Shown in pieces: positions 1 through 11,042 of a stretch of DNA of 64,000 nucleotides (positions are counted from its first letter, which is position 1; each line of letters opens with the position of its first letter). Where the stretch lies: assembly GCF_048544455.1 (NCBI RefSeq), contig NC_133529.1, positions 43,997,456-44,061,455 of the forward strand, read 5' to 3'. Below the pieces are notes generated by a model. The model was not told the DNA's origin, searched no databases, and saw only the letters and a program-made list of their open reading frames with translations. The stretch comes from Silene latifolia. Its lineage: Eukaryota; Streptophyta; Magnoliopsida; Caryophyllales; Caryophyllaceae. The position numbers and the translations under genes are program-made.

Positions 1-439
1 ACAACAAGTATAAAAATGATTAAAGAGTGAGGAAATAAACAATAAAGAGTAAAGAGTAAGGAGATTATACCAAACTTAAGATGAACAATTGGAAAGGAAA
101 GAATAATAGAAGAAAACTTGATTGATTGATGAAGAGTTGTCAATTCTCCAATAATTACCCAATAATTTTCAATTACCCAATAATAAACTTGAATTACCCA
201 ATAATAAACTTGCCAATAATTAAGGAAAGATTAATGTGTGATTTGTGGAATGATTAAAGACTAATCTATTCTAATCTACTCCTAATGAAGGCTTAATCTA
301 ATCTAAGGAAGGTTGGTCTCTTTATTATTACAAATGGAGTATATATAGTGGTACATCATTTGGTTAAGCAAGGGTAGATTAGTAAATAACATTCTTAAGT
401 GTTGAATAGAGCTTTGCAAGTCCCGAGGGACATGCGCGG
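1..439 (-). repeat. Athila-C left (3') LTR, part 1
   Basis: The segment aligns to 41092-41530 of the right LTR with about 4% mismatch. A TATA-like tatatata lies at 340-347, matching 41432-41439. It ends inside the first copy of the GCGCGGAT motif, where Athila-A inserted and duplicated CGCGG (435-439 and 23178-23182). The LTR resumes at 23183. Confidence 0.9.
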
Positions 440-1516
440 TGGTCGGGACTATTTCTTTCGGTTACTTGTCGTTAGGAGCACCTAGACCAAAACACAATTT
501 ATAACTTCACCAACAACTCTACAATTAGTAAAGAGGCAAGTAAAGGTCGGATCTTAAGGGACGGGAATTGAGATGAGATTTCTATTGCAACCAATGGTGT
601 CTAAGGGGTGTCACAATTTGGGTTTGATGTAGAAGGTCACTAAACTAAATAGCAATGAAAGTAAACAAGCAAGATGAATTAAAAGGGTTGTAAACAATTG
701 ATAAAAAGCACTAGGGTGTCATGGGGTCATATGGGATTCATGGGAATTGATCATACAAACATGTTATCAAATTATAAGCAAGCAATTATTGTTGTGATGG
801 ATCGAGTTGGTTTATATCTTACAATCCTAGGAAAGTTTGGGTCTCAGAGCCGAATTGATTAGATTGTACAACACCTACAAGTCTACTTAGTCTTCCCTAC
901 TCAACAACATGCATGGTCTAATGAGACTCGAGTTGGTTTATGTCTTACAAGTCTCATTGAAAAGATAGGTGATGGGTAAAAAATGCAAGGATTCATAGGC
1001 TCGCATTTCATCAAACATAACATGTGCATGAGTTGAGATCATAATAAGCAAGCAAATAAACCATGAAAGCATATTAATTTAAGCATGAATCATTCCCCAT
1101 GTTGGTTTCCCCTAATTACCCATTAACCCTAGCTAAGTGACTACTCACTCATTATCACGTTGAACATGCTAGCAAGGTTGTCAATCATACCAACAAAGTG
1201 AAACATGATGAATAAATGAAAGTAATTAACAATAATTAAAAAGGGGTTAAGAGAATTATACCTACTAATGATTCCAATAATAAAGCAAAGAATAAAAGAA
1301 GTACTTGATGCTTGATTGAGAGGTTGTCAATCTCTCAATAATAACCCAAATAATCTTCAATTACCCAAAACAAAGGATGAACAAGAGAGAGATTAAGGAA
1401 ATAAAACTTGTATTAAAACTTGATTAATTTTCGATTACTAAATTAAAGAGAGATTTGATATTAACTACTCTAAAGATTGCTAAGAAGAACATGCCCTTCT
1501 ATTTAGACTAATGGGG

Positions 1517-1524
1517 TATTTATA
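1517..1524 (-). promoter_or_regulatory. TATA box of Athila-A 3' LTR
   Basis: The minus strand reads TATAAATA, flanked by CCACTA and CCCC. The same box is at 22521-22528 in the other LTR. It lies about 650 bp into the LTR and about 150 bp downstream, in element sense, of the motif cluster. Promoter use is inferred. Confidence 0.7.
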
Positions 1525-1665
1525 GTGGGGATTAGGTGTGTGAATTAGGGTTAACTAAGGGCTTAAATGACGATTAAGTCCCTACTTAAGGAAACGCCGA
1601 TCTTTTTGGAAGGATGGGCATCTTTCTTGAAGCTTGAAGAAACGAAATTGGTCTGCCTTGGAATC

Positions 1666-1832
1666 CGGGCGTCTTGACGGGACGGGCGGATTCTGTGGTC
1701 TCTGCCCGGGCGTCTTGGGGTGAAGACGGGCGTCTTCTGGAGCTGCTGCCCGGGCGTCTTGGTGTGAAGACGCACGGATTGTGGTTAGGGAGACGGGCGT
1801 CTTCTGGGGAAGACGCACGGATTGCTGTGCAG
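1666..1832 (-). repeat. Motif cluster in Athila-A U3 (AAGACGGGCGTCTT type)
   Basis: Several imperfect copies of GACGGGCGTCTT, GACGCACGGATT and GACGGGCGGATTC are separated by 10-25 bp. The longest form, AAGACG-GG-CGTCTT, is a perfect dyad. CpG-rich DNA stands out against the AT-rich LTR. The same motif recurs at 22668-22835 (other LTR) and at 6039-6404 ahead of the ATHILA ORF. Confidence 0.8.
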
Positions 1833-2170
1833 TCTCATTTCTTCTTCTTTTCTTCCTTTTTCTTCATAAAAGCCTTGGGGATTTCCTCGGGGATGCAAGG
1901 ATCTTTTCTCATCATTGCCCTTTTACTATAGTATGTACAAAGGCCTTCTAATCTTGTCTCTCCTTGATGCTTGGTCATTGAATTCAATCAATTTAGTCTC
2001 ATTTTGCCATGAAAATGCAAGGTTTGCACTCCTTTCCTACCAAGGACACAAAACCTCAAAGAATATGCAAAACAAAGAACTAAAGATAATAAATGACCCA
2101 AATATGCACTAAAAAGCATGGGAACAAGGCTAATTCGGGGACTAAATGTGCTCCAATTATGGTCACATCA

Positions 2171-2184
2171 AATATCCCCAAACC
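2171..2184 (-). other. Polypurine tract of Athila-A
   Basis: The minus strand reads GGTTTGGGGATATT immediately before the 3' LTR start. This is the expected site for plus-strand cDNA priming. The same GGTTTGGGGA core recurs internally at 3869-3878. Confidence 0.8.
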
Positions 2185-4123
2185 TAACCTTTGCTCGTCC
2201 CGAGTAAAGAGGTGACAAAGACTAGGACCATTATTTAAACTAACCTAATAACATAGCCGATATGAGACAATTAGCGGGTCTCACTCCGCCCCTTCGACTC
2301 ACAACAAGACAACCATGAGGTAGGATGCCTTCTTGCAAGGCAAGGTGGGTCTTGCCAAAATGGCGACACATCCAAACATTAAGCACACAAAATCAAGTAA
2401 TGGATGCATCTACAAAAGAATAGCCACTTTCCTCATCTAAGTGGCGGAAATTATCTACAAGGGAAGTAATTCAAGGGTACACACTCCTTCATAGATACAA
2501 TTTGTTCAAACTACTAAGCCTAGAAGGATACCAATAAATCACCTCCAAGTTGTGTCAAGCTAGGGTACCGTTGTCCTCAATCGTTAAATGCTTTTGTCAA
2601 GAATAGACTCCCTATGGTGTTAGAAACACTGGAGGATCGCGGAATTCCCCCTCTTGCCTAGACAAGAAGAAGGGTCGTCCCCTCTCTACCATGCACAAAA
2701 ATGGATACGATGGATAAAGGGATCAATAGTATTTGAGTTTCACTTTGGGAGTTTGCTTTTGTTTTCGTTTTTCCCCCCAATTTCTTGTGGCATATAACAT
2801 TTGAGAACACTTTATTGCCATTTCTTTTTGATTTTTGGCATTTCAACACTTGACAACTTTCAACTTTTCTTTGCATTTCTTTTTTGAACATTTTCAAAGT
2901 CACCCCATATGTAGTGAGGGTGGCTTATATTTGAAGCTTTAGGAGTTCTATTTTTGCTCCTCTTTTCATTTGATGCATTTTTTTTGCAAACTTTCTTTCA
3001 CTTTTCATTTCTTTGAACTCAAATTGATTTCTTTTTGTGCCCATTCCATTTGATGACAAAAATGTGGTAGAACATGGATGATGGATGGATGCATGGTTTC
3101 AAGGGTCACCTTGGAATAAACGGTAGCCAAGGAGTTATCACACCACAAGGTACTCTTGACTAGGCCTTAATCCATGGGTCAAAGGATACTAGCATGACAC
3201 ATCCTAGGGTGTTTTACAAGTATTCTAACAAACAAAGTCTTAAGAAGAAAAAGCATCTACTAGGGCCTATATACACTTGTCAAGCTTCCCAAGTAGACGG
3301 TTTCGCAAAATTTTTCTAACCATGCAACTACATGCTATGATGCAACTAACATATAAACATCCTAATGCAAATGATTCTACCAACTAATATGCCATATAGA
3401 CTAAATGCAAGTCCTAAGTTCACATTGTTATACCGCATCAATCAAAATAAAGCCACATAGTCATTAACATAAAGAGGAAAAAGGAGATTGGAAAGATCAT
3501 ACCATGCGGTCTTCAATATCCTCATGTCTCGGATGTGGCGTAGTCGATCAATGTGAACAAGGGTAAAACAAACAAAATATATACAACAATATATACATGA
3601 CTATACTACAAAGGAAATGAACTTGTTTTTGGTTTTTCAATTTTTCAATTTTTTTGGATTTTTGAATAAAAGTTAAGTTAGAATTCCCCATCCCCACACT
3701 AATATGGGCATTGTCCTCAATGGCCAAAATGATGGGAAATCATGCAAGCATGATGCATGAATTCTACACTAAATGCAAGCTACACTAATCTACACTACAT
3801 GATGCATGGGTTTTTGTTTATGACGGAGAGCGTAATTTAGATTACCTCCCGTTGTGTATGCATGTACTTCCCCAAACCGAGTTAGACATTATTTCTAATG
3901 TCCTAAGGTTGGGGGTAGTTCATGCACACAAATGCAATGCATGAAACTAAATTTGTCATTTTGGATTTTCAAAAGTGGGAACAATAAAATAAGAACACCT
4001 CAATGGGGCCGAGGTGTTAGTCCTCTATGTTGCTAGGACTCAACCAACCATGATCAAGATAAAGTAAATAAAACAAAGAAAGAAGTAAGCAAACCTCAAG
4101 AGGGTAGGAGCCTCCAAAGCTTG
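2185..4123 (-). other. Athila-A 3' noncoding region
   Basis: Nearly 2 kb lie between the ATHILA ORF and the polypurine tract. I see no credible protein; short frames here are AT-rich chance ORFs. The stretch is conserved at DNA level with Athila-C (23880-25456 and 38080 on) and Athila-E (48520-49119, 51684-51885), so it is a shared family tail. A second polypurine-like decamer lies at 3869-3878. Confidence 0.75.
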
Positions 4124-5695
4124 CTAATCTTCCACCATATCATCATTATCATCATCTTCCTCACTAGAAGTGGAATCATCACCACTTCCCTCTTCACTTC
4201 CTTGCTTGCTTTCTTCATCATCCTCTTCTTCTTCTGCACTAGCCTCTTCATCAATGTTATCATCAACAACCTCATCACCGAAAACCTCATCATCACCCGG
4301 AATACCCCTAGATGTACTCGGAAAGAAGACCTCCCTATCCGCCCAACTAGGCAAAGCACATGAAGGATCAAGTAGTCCTTGCCTAGCTAAATGAAGGAGG
4401 GGTGGATATTGGGCTAAGTAAGCATCTTCCCGATCCTTAAAAGCTTGCTTGTGCATCTCTTGCATAAGTAGAGTCACATAATCTTTGCTTGCTTCAACAC
4501 CTTCGGGTTTGAACTCTTGGTACTTGAAAGGATAGGGTGGTGTGACAATGGAAGAGGAGGGCATTTCAATTTCACCCCTTTGTTGTCGGATGATGTATTC
4601 GGCTTCTTTTGAGTGGGAAAAGAGGTAGTTGGTCCGATGGACACTCAAACGACATATCTTGGAAGGCAAAGTAAAAGATTTAGCCTCACTTGTGAGCCAC
4701 CCATACTTGGTGTCAAGAGGGTTATGAGTAACCCACTTATACTTGTTAATCATAACATCCATGTCAATGAGATGACCACCTTTCTTTGCTACATACTTGC
4801 TATCCTTGTTGAAATTCGGATAAAAGAACTTAGCCAAAAGAGTGACTAGACCTCCATTCACAATAACCGTGGTGCCTTGCTTTCCACAATCAACATTTAG
4901 CCATCTATCCACCAAAAGCCTTAGAGAATTGTACGGCTTGGTGAATTCCCTTCCAATATTTAAGGCCGACTCAAGAAGAATACAATCGAGCTTGGTAAAG
5001 TGGTTGGTGTCTTTTCTTGCAATGATGGTATTTCCGATGACCTTATGCCACACTCTAATACCCGGATGGTGGACTAATAGAGCGCGACTAGCATGATAGT
5101 TCTCAAATTTCCTTCCGGAAATCGCCTCCCAAAGAGGAGCGGGGTCATACTTGCCAAAATTCTTGAAATAACTAGGTGAATCACTAAGACCCAATACATT
5201 ACCCAATTCCTCAAAGGTGAGGCGCCTACTTACATTAGCAAGGCGGAACTCGATATTTTCCATAGTCTCTACCTTATTGACTTTCAAAGAACTCAAGAAT
5301 TCTAAGGTAAGGGAGGGGTATGTCAATTCTTTTGTAGCAAACAATTTTTCCAACCCCATGGCTTTAAAGAAGGCTTTGGTTTGTTCAAGGACACCCAACT
5401 CATTCAAGGCATCTTCACAAATAAACTTGGTGGATAGAAAGGATTTTCTAGCATACTTGGCAAATGTTTCCCTTTGGGAGTTAGAAATTAAAATTACCTC
5501 CGGATAGTTCGAAAGTTGAGCAATTTCCGGAGTTGTAGATGTTGTTGCTTCCAAGGGAGGTTGTTGTTGTTGCACTTCCAAGTTTGAACCAGCTACCACC
5601 ATAGCCAATGAGGCTTTCTTTGCTTGAAAACTCTTTTGTCTTGTTGAGAGTGCCTTTGCCTTAGGTGCTTTTGTTGCTCCTTTTGTCCTTGCCAT
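4124..5695 (-). CDS. ATHILA-domain third-ORF protein of Athila-A, apparently intact
   Basis: This is a 523-residue ORF in the env-like position between integrase and 3' LTR. I chose the ATG at 5695; the frame stays open a few codons upstream but from a TTG. Residues about 1-30 are basic (K/R/A-rich) and begin M-A-R-T-K. The middle matches the conserved 'Arabidopsis retrotransposon ORF-1' (ATHILA) domain, with landmarks such as RWLNVDCG and the segment around it. The last 60 or so residues are extremely acidic (runs of D, E and S). No signal peptide or clear membrane helix is visible, so an envelope role is not supported by the sequence. Function is unknown for the family. A nuclear or chromatin role would fit a basic head and acidic tail, but that is inference. 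Athila-B carries a broken relative at 11983-13934. Confidence 0.85.
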   Translation of the reverse strand: MARTKGATKAPKAKALSTRQKSFQAKKASLAMVVAGSNLEVQQQQPPLEATTSTTPEIAQLSNYPEVILISNSQRETFAKYARKSFLSTKFICEDALNELGVLEQTKAFFKAMGLEKLFATKELTYPSLTLEFLSSLKVNKVETMENIEFRLANVSRRLTFEELGNVLGLSDSPSYFKNFGKYDPAPLWEAISGRKFENYHASRALLVHHPGIRVWHKVIGNTIIARKDTNHFTKLDCILLESALNIGREFTKPYNSLRLLVDRWLNVDCGKQGTTVIVNGGLVTLLAKFFYPNFNKDSKYVAKKGGHLIDMDVMINKYKWVTHNPLDTKYGWLTSEAKSFTLPSKICRLSVHRTNYLFSHSKEAEYIIRQQRGEIEMPSSSIVTPPYPFKYQEFKPEGVEASKDYVTLLMQEMHKQAFKDREDAYLAQYPPLLHLARQGLLDPSCALPSWADREVFFPSTSRGIPGDDEVFGDEVVDDNIDEEASAEEEEDDEESKQGSEEGSGDDSTSSEEDDDNDDMVED

Positions 5696-6001
5696 TGATG
5701 ATTGAACCAAGAAAAGAGTGAAAATCTTCAATTTCCAAGTATACCCAAATCGATTTTAAGATGAAAGGCTTTGCCTTTATAAGTTCAAAAATCGACTCAA
5801 AGGTTGAAGATTTTGGTGCTTGGTTTGATTTTTGTTGGAAGAGGAGTGATTAATTGTTGTTAAAAGGAAGTTTTGATTTGGTTTTGTTGAATGTGGTTGA
5901 GGAAATCTTGTTTTGGTGATGGAGAGGATGAGGGTTTTGAGTTTTGGGGTTTATGGGTAGTGTTTTGAATGAAGGAATGAAGAAATGAATGTGGGACGGG
6001 G

Positions 6002-6007
6002 TTTATA
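6002..6007 (-). promoter_or_regulatory. TATA-like box ahead of ATHILA ORF (Athila-A)
   Basis: The minus strand reads CTTTTATAAACC. It lies about 30 bp downstream, in element sense, of the motif cluster and about 305 bp upstream of the ATG. The equivalent order in Athila-B uses a TATTTAA box at 14681-14687. Confidence 0.5.
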
Positions 6008-6038
6008 AAAGACCCGAAAAATTTGAAATGCAGGGGGA

Positions 6039-6404
6039 AGACGGGCGTCTTTCCTTCGGGACGCCCGGATTCTGCCTGTTCTGGCCTCAGAATTCTCGCC
6101 TAAAGACGGGCGTCTTTCAGCAAAGACGCTCGGTTTGTTCAACTGCGGGACGGGCATCTTTCACAGAAGACGGGCGGATTCCTTTCCAGTGATTTTTCTT
6201 GTTTTTCTCAGCCAAAAAGACGGGCGTCTTTCCTTTCAGGACGGGCGTCTTTCTGAAGACGGGCGGATTCTCTTGCAGGACGCCCGGATTCTTCAGCAGT
6301 CCAAAAATTTCAAATTCTCAGCACATATGGACGGGCGGATTCTGACCAATATGCCCGTATTGCCTGAAGACGGACGGATTCCCACAAAGACGCTCGGATT
6401 CTGC
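6039..6404 (-). repeat. Internal motif cluster of Athila-A
   Basis: About a dozen copies of GACGGGCGTCTTT, GACGGGCGGATTC and GACGCCCGGATTC-like units sit at irregular spacing. They are the same motif as in the LTR U3 cluster of this element and are not seen in Athila-B, which has its own motif in the same position. Confidence 0.8.
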
Positions 6405-6743
6405 CCCTTTTACCCGGATTTAGTTCCATCCGTGTACTTTGCATATCCCTTGTCATTTTCCATTCTTCAGAATCCCGTGTTCTTCATTGTGGGGGCACTA
6501 CTAAGGCATGAATAGCCTAGGCCATTGCTATCCCCACACTAAGCTAAAGCACTACACATCAATTAAATTCATTAGTCCCTCCCTCACTTCTCTCAAAAAT
6601 GATAATTATCTTGATCAAAGCATAAAAATCCAAAAATGACAAAAATGCAATATAAGAATTGAAATGCGAGTTAGGGAGTTAGAAATATTTACAAATGGTG
6701 GTTTAGGGAGGACTCCACCAAACTCTCCCTTTTGATGATTCTT

Positions 6744-8732
6744 TCAAGGATGAGGAGGCCCGAGGTAGGTGACCTCGACCTCTCCAATAAATGCTCCCTC
6801 ATAGTATGGCTTCAACCTTTGACCATTGACTTTGAATTTGGTTCCATCTTCCGCCTTGATTTCAAAATCCCCATATCTTCCAACTTCGGTGATCACGTAG
6901 GGACCCATCCATCTAGAGTTCTACTTTCCCGGAAAAAGTCGGTAGCGGGAATTGAATAGAAGGACTTTGTCCCCCTTGTGCAAGGCCTTTTGTCTAATCC
7001 TGTTGTCATGGAGAAATTTCGTCTTTTCTTTGAAGATGTTGGCATTCTCATAGGATTGTAGTCGGAATTCTTCCAACTCTTGAATTTGAATCATCCTCTT
7101 TTGACCACTCAATTTGAGATCAAGGTTAAGTGCTCGGATTGCCCAAAAAGCTTTGTACTCCAATTCGATTGGCAAATGACATGCTTTTCCATAGACAAGC
7201 TTGTAAGGGGAGGCTCCTATGGGAGTCTTATAGGCCGTCCTATAAGCCCAAAGAGCATCATCAAGCTTTGTGCTCCAATCTTTCCGGGTCTTGTTCACAA
7301 CTTTCTCAAGGATTTGTTTGATCTCTCTATTCGAAACTTCAACTTGACCACTTGTTTGAGGATGATATCCCAAGCCGGTTCTATGTTGAACACCATATTT
7401 GGTCAAAAGAGATGCAAGTTTCTTCTCATGAAAATGCGTTCCTCCATCACTTATGATCGCTCTAGGAACTCCAAATCTTGGGAAGATTATCTTCTTGAAG
7501 AGCTTGGTGACCGTTTTTGCATCATCATTTGGAGTGGCAATTGCCTCCACCCACTTTGAGACATAGTCTATGGCCACAAGGATGTACTTCTTCCCATTGG
7601 ATGTCACAAATGGACCTTGGTAGTCGATCCCCCAAACATCGAAGATCTCTACCTCTAGAATGCCCCTTTGTGGCATTTCGTTCCTCCAAGAGATATTCCC
7701 CGTTCTTTGGCAAGCATCACAATGAATGATGAATTCCTTTGTGTCTTGAAACATTGTAGGCCAATAGAGGCCCGATTGAAGAATTTTTGCAATGGTCCTT
7801 CTTGCTCCATGGTGCCCACCGTAGGGTGATGAGTGACACCCTTCCGAGATTCCTTTGACTTCCCATTGAGGGATGCATCTCCGGTAGAGCCCATCACTAC
7901 ACTCTTTGTAGAGGTTTGGGTCATCCCAAAAGTACCTCTTCACTTCGAATAGGAACCTCTTTCTTTTGTTGTGGTTCAAATTTGGAGGAAGTACTCTTCC
8001 AACAATATAGTTGGCATAATCGGCAAACCATGGGGTGATATGCCTTTCAAGTTGTATTTGAATGGCCATCAAAATATCGTCGGGAAATGAGTCATTGATT
8101 GGTGTTTCTCCTTGCTCATCATGAAACCGGATCCTTGACAAGTGATCCGCCACTACATTTTCGGCTCCTTTCTTGTCTCTTATTTCCAAGTCAAATTCTT
8201 GAAGAAGCAAAATCCATCTCAACAACCTTGGTTTTGCCTCCTTCTTTATCAAGAGATGTCGGAGAGCACGGTGATCCGAAAAGACAATCACCTTGGATCC
8301 AAGTAAGTAGGAACGGAATTTGTCTAAAGCATAGACAATGGCAAGAAGCTCTTTCTCGGTGGTATCATAATTCACTTGGGAGGGGTCAAGAGTCTTGCTT
8401 ATATAATAGATGGCATGAAGAGCTCCTCCTACCCGTTGGCCAAGAACCGCTCCAACGGCATAGTTACTAGCATCACACATAATCTCGAACGGTAGTTCCC
8501 AATTTGGAGGTTGAATGATCGGTGCCGAGATTAGTGCTTCCTTGATTCTATTAAAGGCTTCAACACACTCATCAGTGAAATGGAATTGGGCATCCTTAAG
8601 CAAGAGTTGAGTGAGGGGTTTCGCTATTTTTGAAAAATCTTTTATGAAACGGCGATAGAAACCCGCGTGACCGAGAAAACTTCTTACCCCTCTAACATTC
8701 ACGGGAGGTGGGAGTTTCTCTATCACCTCAAC
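6744..8732 (-). pseudogene. Athila-A pol, C-terminal part: RT tail, RNase H, integrase
   Basis: This continues the reverse transcriptase interrupted by Athila-B; taking one TSD copy (8728-8732) the frame joins exactly to 19972-21300. It encodes the end of RT/connection, the RNase H region ([13 protein letters not shown], the [10 protein letters not shown] block, and FSDHRAL), and an integrase with H-H-C-C zinc finger (H...H...CDACQ). The integrase catalytic triad is complete: D in GIDYQGP, D in SDGGTHF, E in [10 protein letters not shown]. The C-terminal end (WMGPY...) follows after one in-frame TAG at 6921-6923. The natural stop is at 6744-6746. Apart from that stop and the Athila-B insertion the ORF is well preserved. 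Cytoplasmic VLP and nuclear integration roles are those of the family. Confidence 0.9.
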
Positions 8733-10224
8733 TTACACGTCTGTCGCGTACCTGTCAAAAATAAAACCTAACGGTCTCAACTAAAATGTAGTAGAGGCAG
8801 TCGAGTATCGAATCCACAGGGAGGTAACGTAATTATAACTGTCTATTTCTAATCCTAAGGTAACAATTGGTGTTTGTTTGAATTTGGTTTCTAAACTACG
8901 AGATTAAAGGGAAGAGAAATAAAGTAGAAAGCAGTAAAGACAGGAAAAACGATTTTAACTATCAAGAAGAGAGGGACATGTCGGGAATTCGGTTCACTAC
9001 GGTAGTCCTGTGACTCAGCTGTAAATGATTCAGACAAACTAGGTGTGAGACGGATGTTAAAAGGTCCTTTCGGTCCACTTTTTTATCCTAAAATACCACT
9101 AACTTAACTTTCGTCCTCATTAGGGTAGTCTACTGTTTATAGCAGGCCTATTTAGTCCAATCTTTCGATCCAGGATAAAATTTAGCCAGATTAAAGGTGA
9201 CATAGAAGCGTGCACTCAACTAGGTCGGTAATTACAGTTAAATTGCTATAGTGACAGAGTCTCGTAATTAATTCGTCTAATTCATTCACTACATCATCAC
9301 ATTTCTACCGCAGATCCCCTAATCCCAACATGAAAGGGGTTTAGCTACTCATATCGGTGATTAAACTAACAGCAGACAAATTTCCAGCAGATAACATAAT
9401 GAATAAATGATAAATTGCAATAAAGGAAACTAGGACAAAATAGAATGATAACATAAACAAGAAATAAAAGCAACAAATGATTATTATTAAGTAAGGGAGA
9501 GAAAGGATTACAATCTGAGCGAATCCGGCGTAAAGAACCACTGAATCCGAGCAATAATAATCCGAAATAAAAGTAACAGTGGAGAAAGCAAAGTAACGTA
9601 GCAAAGGTTACAGTGAAAAGTTTATCGTCTAAAAGATAGTAAAAAAGAGATACCTAATTAACCTAGTAATGTTTGCTTAAATAGCAAACAAAACAAAGTT
9701 TAGCGAAATAATCAAACACACGGACTGAATTAAAGCCCATTAGGACGAAACCACTCGATCGAGTGGATAAAAACCACTCGATCGACCAACTCTCAGTCAA
9801 AACAGCTCGATCGACTGAAAAGCTACTCGATCGAGCAATAGCATCCTCTGCAGCATAAGGATCGAGTAAAGAAATTACTCGATCGACCAACTTGTGGTGT
9901 AGAAACCACTCGATCGACTGGGAAACCTCTCGATCGAGTGACTATGTCTTCATTTCAGCTCACGTCTTCACCTAAGTGCCTCGTAATGCGTGCCACGACG
10001 CTTCCAAATGCAGTAACTCACTCTGGGATAATCCCGTCTTCTCTAAATGCATGCAAAAAGGACAGAAAGGAGTATGGTTCCACTACTTTCGCGATCATTC
10101 CTACAAAAAGGACAAAATACACCAAAGTAGCCAATTCGGGGCAAAATACCATAAAAACAATATAGAAATGCATAGAAATACGTGATGAAATAGGCCAAAA
10201 AGACTATACATTAGGCACGTATCA
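8733..10224 (-). repeat. Athila-B left (3') LTR
   Basis: The minus-strand start is TGATACGTGCC and the end GACGTGTAA (CA mutated to AA; the other LTR keeps GTCA). Position 9752-9941 holds the ACTCGATCGAGT cluster. A TATTTAA-like box lies at 9677-9683. Frames over 9341-9890 are LTR noise and are duplicated in the other LTR. Confidence 0.95.
9752..9941 (-). repeat. ACTCGATCGAGT motif cluster in Athila-B U3
   Basis: Eight or nine copies of the palindrome core CTCGATCGA, with arms varying (ACTCGATCGAGT, GCTCGATCGACT), are spaced about 15-40 bp apart. The cluster lies just upstream, in element sense, of the TATTTAA-like box. Further clusters are at 14914-15090, 16554-16744 and 19494-19683. Confidence 0.85.
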
Positions 10225-11008
10225 AATCTCCCCAAACCAAACCTTTACTCGTCCTCGAGTAAACTCAAAACTAAACTAATGGAACGGAAATGATAACTCA
10301 GAGCTAGCTTAACTTGTCTACTTGAACCAATTTAATGCAACAAAAATCAACAGTTAAAGCCAAGCGGTCGACGCAAACGAATTATAAGTGCATTGAGAAA
10401 TAAAGTGACCTATCGACCTTGCAAGACCAACAAAACTGGACTCTCACGTGGTCACTCTTCTCTCATGAAGCAAAGGGCAAATGTTATATGTAAAAGAGAG
10501 AAGAAAAGACAGTCACTCACCTAACTGCGACCTACATAGCATGCATGCAACAAAAATGAAAGACAATTCAAGTACTAATGCACACAATCCAACCAATAAA
10601 GTCCGTCACAGCCGAGGGCTTACAAATAATTTGGGAATAGTGAGGTTCAGGTGAGAAAGGCAAAACAAGTTATGGAAATGTGGAGGTAAGAGCGTCAAGC
10701 TAGTTCTTAACAGGACCATAATGAAAACATCCGGATCTCAACTGAATGAAAGACTAAACACAAGTGCCCTTCAATTGGCACAAAACTCACTAGACTCAAA
10801 CACAATCTCCTCAAAAAAATATGGGACAGAACGGAGGAGACAGACGGTCACAAAATTCCCTTTTTTAAACACCGTCTGAAATAACTAACTGAAACAAACA
10901 ACCCTTTTCGATTGTACATCTTCGAACATCTTCTCAACTCTGAGAAGAGGGCACAACTATTTTCACGATTTCTTTTTTTTTTCTTTTTTTTTTTATCTTT
11001 CGTTCCGG

Positions 11009-11042
<34 letters not shown>

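Larger units (their letters stand above)
440..2170 (-). repeat. Athila-A left (3') LTR
   Basis: On the minus strand it starts TGATGTGACC and ends GACCA. It is near-identical to 21444-23177. U3 contains a GC-rich motif cluster (1666-1832) and then a TATA box, read TATAAATA on the minus strand, at 1517-1524. The putative ORFs over 1563-2112 are chance frames in LTR sequence. Confidence 0.95.
5696..6743 (-). promoter_or_regulatory. Spacer between integrase and ATHILA ORF, with candidate internal promoter
   Basis: About 1 kb is noncoding. Reading on the minus strand it has AT-rich DNA after the integrase stop, then a cluster of GACGGGCGTCTT/GACGGGCGGATTC motifs (6039-6404), then TATAAA at 6007-6002, then about 300 bp of leader before the ATG at 5695. 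This repeats the order seen in the LTR U3 (motif cluster, then TATA). Independent transcription of the ATHILA ORF is inferred, not shown. Confidence 0.55.

Noticed and set aside
1563..2112. Overlapping small ORFs in LTR DNA, repeated at 22570-23119
   Set aside because: They are duplicated because both LTRs carry them. They include the motif cluster and lack any conserved protein.
4124..5695. ATHILA ORF as a viral envelope protein
   Set aside because: It is in the env position, but I see no signal peptide, cleavage site or transmembrane segment; it has a basic head and acidic tail instead.
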